13,755 bases of DNA from Syntrophorhabdus sp. (GTDB lineage Bacteria > Desulfobacterota > BSN033 > UBA1163). How positions within the stretch are numbered: the first letter of the stretch is position 1; each line of letters begins with the position of its first letter. A program made the translations under genes and the position numbers. Under the pieces are notes generated by a model that saw only the letters and a program-made list of their open reading frames with translations, had not been told where the DNA came from and did not search any database. Positions 12,874 through 13,755 of this stretch are shown piece by piece. The DNA lies in NCBI GenBank assembly GCA_020724025.1, contig DYHU01000038.1, positions 6,152 through 19,906 of the forward strand. Reading direction: 5' to 3'.

Positions 12874-12954
12874 GTAACACGTTAGTTCTTTGAAATGAAA
12901 AGGGAAGGAACCGGTGTCCCATTGGAATGATTTTAAAATGGGCTAAAAGGTTAC
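12874..12954. mobile_element. MITE-like element, short copy 3 (81 bp)
   Basis: The left end GTAACACGTTAG and the right end CTAAAAGGTTAC are imperfect inverted repeats matching the ends of the elements at 2566-2747 and 3094-3273. The interior is short, without the hairpin cargo of the other copies, and could be the minimal form. It sits 20 bases before the next gene's ATG, as the other two copies also sit upstream of genes. Confidence 0.5.
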
Positions 12955-12973
12955 GAAAAACCAAAAGAGGGAA

Positions 12974-13198
12974 ATGAAGCCGTTGAGCGAGAGGGAAAGG
13001 GAATGGAGGTCGATCGACTGTCCCGAGGGAAAGGGAAAGACCCGGATCATGTGCGAGTGGGAGATCGTTTCGGAGAAAGGCCGGATCCTCAAGAGGGCTC
13101 TCAAACAGATCGACTGCCAGAATCCGCGGCTGACCGATTTGGGAGGGGAGGATTGTCACTGGGGGTGCGAGAGGGTTCTTTTAAAGCAGGAAAGATAG
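12974..13198 (+). CDS. Small Cys-rich protein, function unknown
   Basis: The 74-aa product is not a family I can name. It has cysteines at 16, 27, 48, 60 and 64, a paired EDCHWGCE motif (58-65) and a basic KGRILKRALKQIDC stretch (35-48). The spacing (C-x10-C-x20-C-x11-C-x3-C) differs from the 63-aa pair at 2076-2452, so they are not obvious homologues, though both look like small metal-binding or redox-active cytoplasmic proteins. There is no signal peptide. The ATG at 12974 has GAGGG only two bases upstream, a poor spacing. It follows MITE-like copy 3 and converges on the 58-aa gene on the other strand, 12 bases away. Confidence 0.65.
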   Translation: MKPLSEREREWRSIDCPEGKGKTRIMCEWEIVSEKGRILKRALKQIDCQNPRLTDLGGEDCHWGCERVLLKQER

Positions 13199-13210
13199 TG
13201 GCTCTCGCCC

Positions 13211-13387
13211 TTAATTCGCCTCCTTCTTCGCTTTTTTCTTCGCTGAGAGAAATTTTTCCTCATCCATGATCCGTGGGGATATGCCCTGGAATCCCCCCAG
13301 GTTCGGGTCTGGAGGCAGGAGAATCCAGGCGATCCCGAGATCTTTGTCCACCTTGACCACCTTATCACCGGGCTGAAGCTTTTTCAT
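13211..13387 (-). CDS. Small hypothetical protein (58 aa)
   Basis: The minus strand encodes 58 residues starting MKKLQPGDKVVKVDKDLGIA, with a WILLPPDPNLGGF segment and a Lys-rich tail (FLSAKKKAKKEAN). The composition is protein-like: a QPGDKVVKVD beta-type opening, a proline-glycine turn, and a charged helical end. It explains most of 13200-13390, where the plus strand holds nothing. The start has no recognisable SD. A TATAGA hexamer (complement of 13398-13403 approx.) lies so close to the ATG that a very short leader or leaderless message is possible. The function is unknown and it is too short to place in a family by eye. Confidence 0.6.
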   Translation of the reverse strand: MKKLQPGDKVVKVDKDLGIAWILLPPDPNLGGFQGISPRIMDEEKFLSAKKKAKKEAN

Positions 13388-13422
13388 TGTGTTAAGTCTA
13401 TAGTGAACGACTTTGGAAAGTT

Positions 13423-13485
13423 GTCACCCTGAGCAGGAGCGAAGGGTCTCATAGCCTTGGGATTCTTCACTTCGTTCAGAATGAC
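13423..13485. repeat. GTCACCCTGAGC ... GTTCAGAATGAC inverted repeat
   Basis: GTCACCCTGAGCAGGAGCGA at the left and GAATCCC-type complement (TTCTTCACTTCGTTCAGAAT) at the right are the two arms of a familiar dispersed palindrome, known in many phyla in the form GTCATTCTGAACGAAGTGAA. It fills much of the gap between the 58-aa gene and the CDF gene. Confidence 0.7.
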
Positions 13486-13532
13486 CGCAATAAATATGTC
13501 AAATTCATTAAGTTTTTAAATATAACGAAACA

Positions 13533-13568
13533 GAAGGGTTGATTTCAAGCTTCATCTGAAACCCCTTC
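13533..13568. repeat. Imperfect hairpin upstream of the CDF gene
   Basis: GAAGGGTT-ga-TTTCA (13533-13547) can pair with TGAAACCCCTTC (13557-13568) with small bulges. No T-run follows. It may be a leader structure of the transporter gene or another dispersed palindrome. Confidence 0.4.
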
Positions 13569-13601
13569 GATCATTACAAAAGGGACAGCCCCAAAAAAGC
13601 G

Positions 13602-13755
13602 ATGGGCTCCAAGGACCGGTTTCAACAAATTCGACAAGTCTTATTCTATATTCTCCTGCTGAATTGGGGAGTTTCGGCAGTCAAGCTCATTTATAGCGAA
13701 GTGATCCGCTCCGCCAGCATGAAAGCCGATGGATTCCATTCTTTTTCCGACGGAT
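13602..13755 (+). CDS. Cation diffusion facilitator (CDF) transporter, 5' part
   Basis: The first 51 codons run off the window end. The product begins with a short polar N terminus, then a hydrophobic segment (QVLFYILLLNWGVSAVKLIY, first transmembrane helix), followed by SASMKADGFHSFSDG. That is the CDF family signature, with the metal-binding Asp-His/Asp pair that in the family lies in the second membrane helix. CDF proteins export Zn2+, Fe2+, Mn2+ or related divalent cations in exchange for protons. The metal cannot be told from this part. ATG 13602 is the only usual start codon after the in-frame stop at 13557-13559; no SD is evident. The upstream DNA holds a hairpin and a dispersed repeat. 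Confidence 0.85.
   Translation, partial: MGSKDRFQQIRQVLFYILLLNWGVSAVKLIYSEVIRSASMKADGFHSFSDG

Noticed and set aside
13156..13368. 70-aa minus-strand ORF with an arginine run
   Set aside because: It is a shadow frame of the 58-aa gene at 13211-13387, and overlaps the convergent Cys-rich gene.

Overview
The window looks like a chromosomal segment of a Desulfobacterota (former Deltaproteobacteria) lineage, perhaps near Syntrophia/Syntrophobacterales. The basis is the order ispE - tRNA-Gln - prs - rplY - pth - ychF, typical of that group, a predicted Na+-pumping K+-dependent pyrophosphatase, a GEMM riboswitch, a sigma-54 type promoter, and intergenic spaces crowded with short palindromic repeats. 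The taxonomic call is inference from gene order and style; no database search was possible.

Layout. 1-1575: the edge of a divergent gene, then trxB (thioredoxin reductase) with a good sigma-70 promoter and a small exported protein. 1576-2530: a regulatory block made of a sigma-54 -24/-12 element, a cyclic-di-GMP-type (GEMM-I) riboswitch whose P3 arm is greatly enlarged by repeat sequence, an intrinsic terminator as expression platform, two overlapping paralogous 63-aa four-cysteine proteins, and a strong terminator. 2530-4070: an Nfu-type Fe-S scaffold gene and a small lipoprotein gene, each preceded by a MITE-like element with matching terminal inverted repeats. 4071-7748: ispE, tRNA-Gln(TTG), prs, rplY and pth, the housekeeping cluster. 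7751-9817: hppA, two bases after pth. 9868-10743 (minus): a diadenylate cyclase with a non-DisA N-terminal domain, convergent with hppA. 10970-12064: ychF. 12293-13198: a TPR protein and a small Cys-rich protein; 13211-13387 (minus): a 58-aa protein missed by length cut-offs. 13602-end: the start of a cation diffusion facilitator.

How the genes work together. The core cluster joins isoprenoid precursor synthesis (IspE), PRPP supply (Prs), ribosome assembly and stress (bL25), peptidyl-tRNA recycling (Pth) and the translation-linked ATPase YchF. Prs and other biosynthetic enzymes release PPi, which HppA would use to pump Na+ in a K+-dependent way. The adjacent c-di-AMP synthase is notable because c-di-AMP commonly controls K+ homeostasis. 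TrxB and Nfu contribute thiol redox and Fe-S assembly, and several small Cys-rich proteins of unknown role sit nearby, one pair under c-di-GMP control.

Most unusual. (1) The sigma-54 / c-di-GMP riboswitch / Cys-rich tandem unit. (2) A recurring intergenic architecture in which a short core is repeated every 6.5-8 nt in one arm and its reverse complement is repeated at the same period in the other. Each locus uses a different core (ATCAG, TAGTC, GGAA, GTG; a one-armed CAAT version also occurs). (3) A MITE-like family with GTAACACTTTAGC-like ends in three copies. (4) A 36-aa repeat-derived in-frame insertion in IspE.
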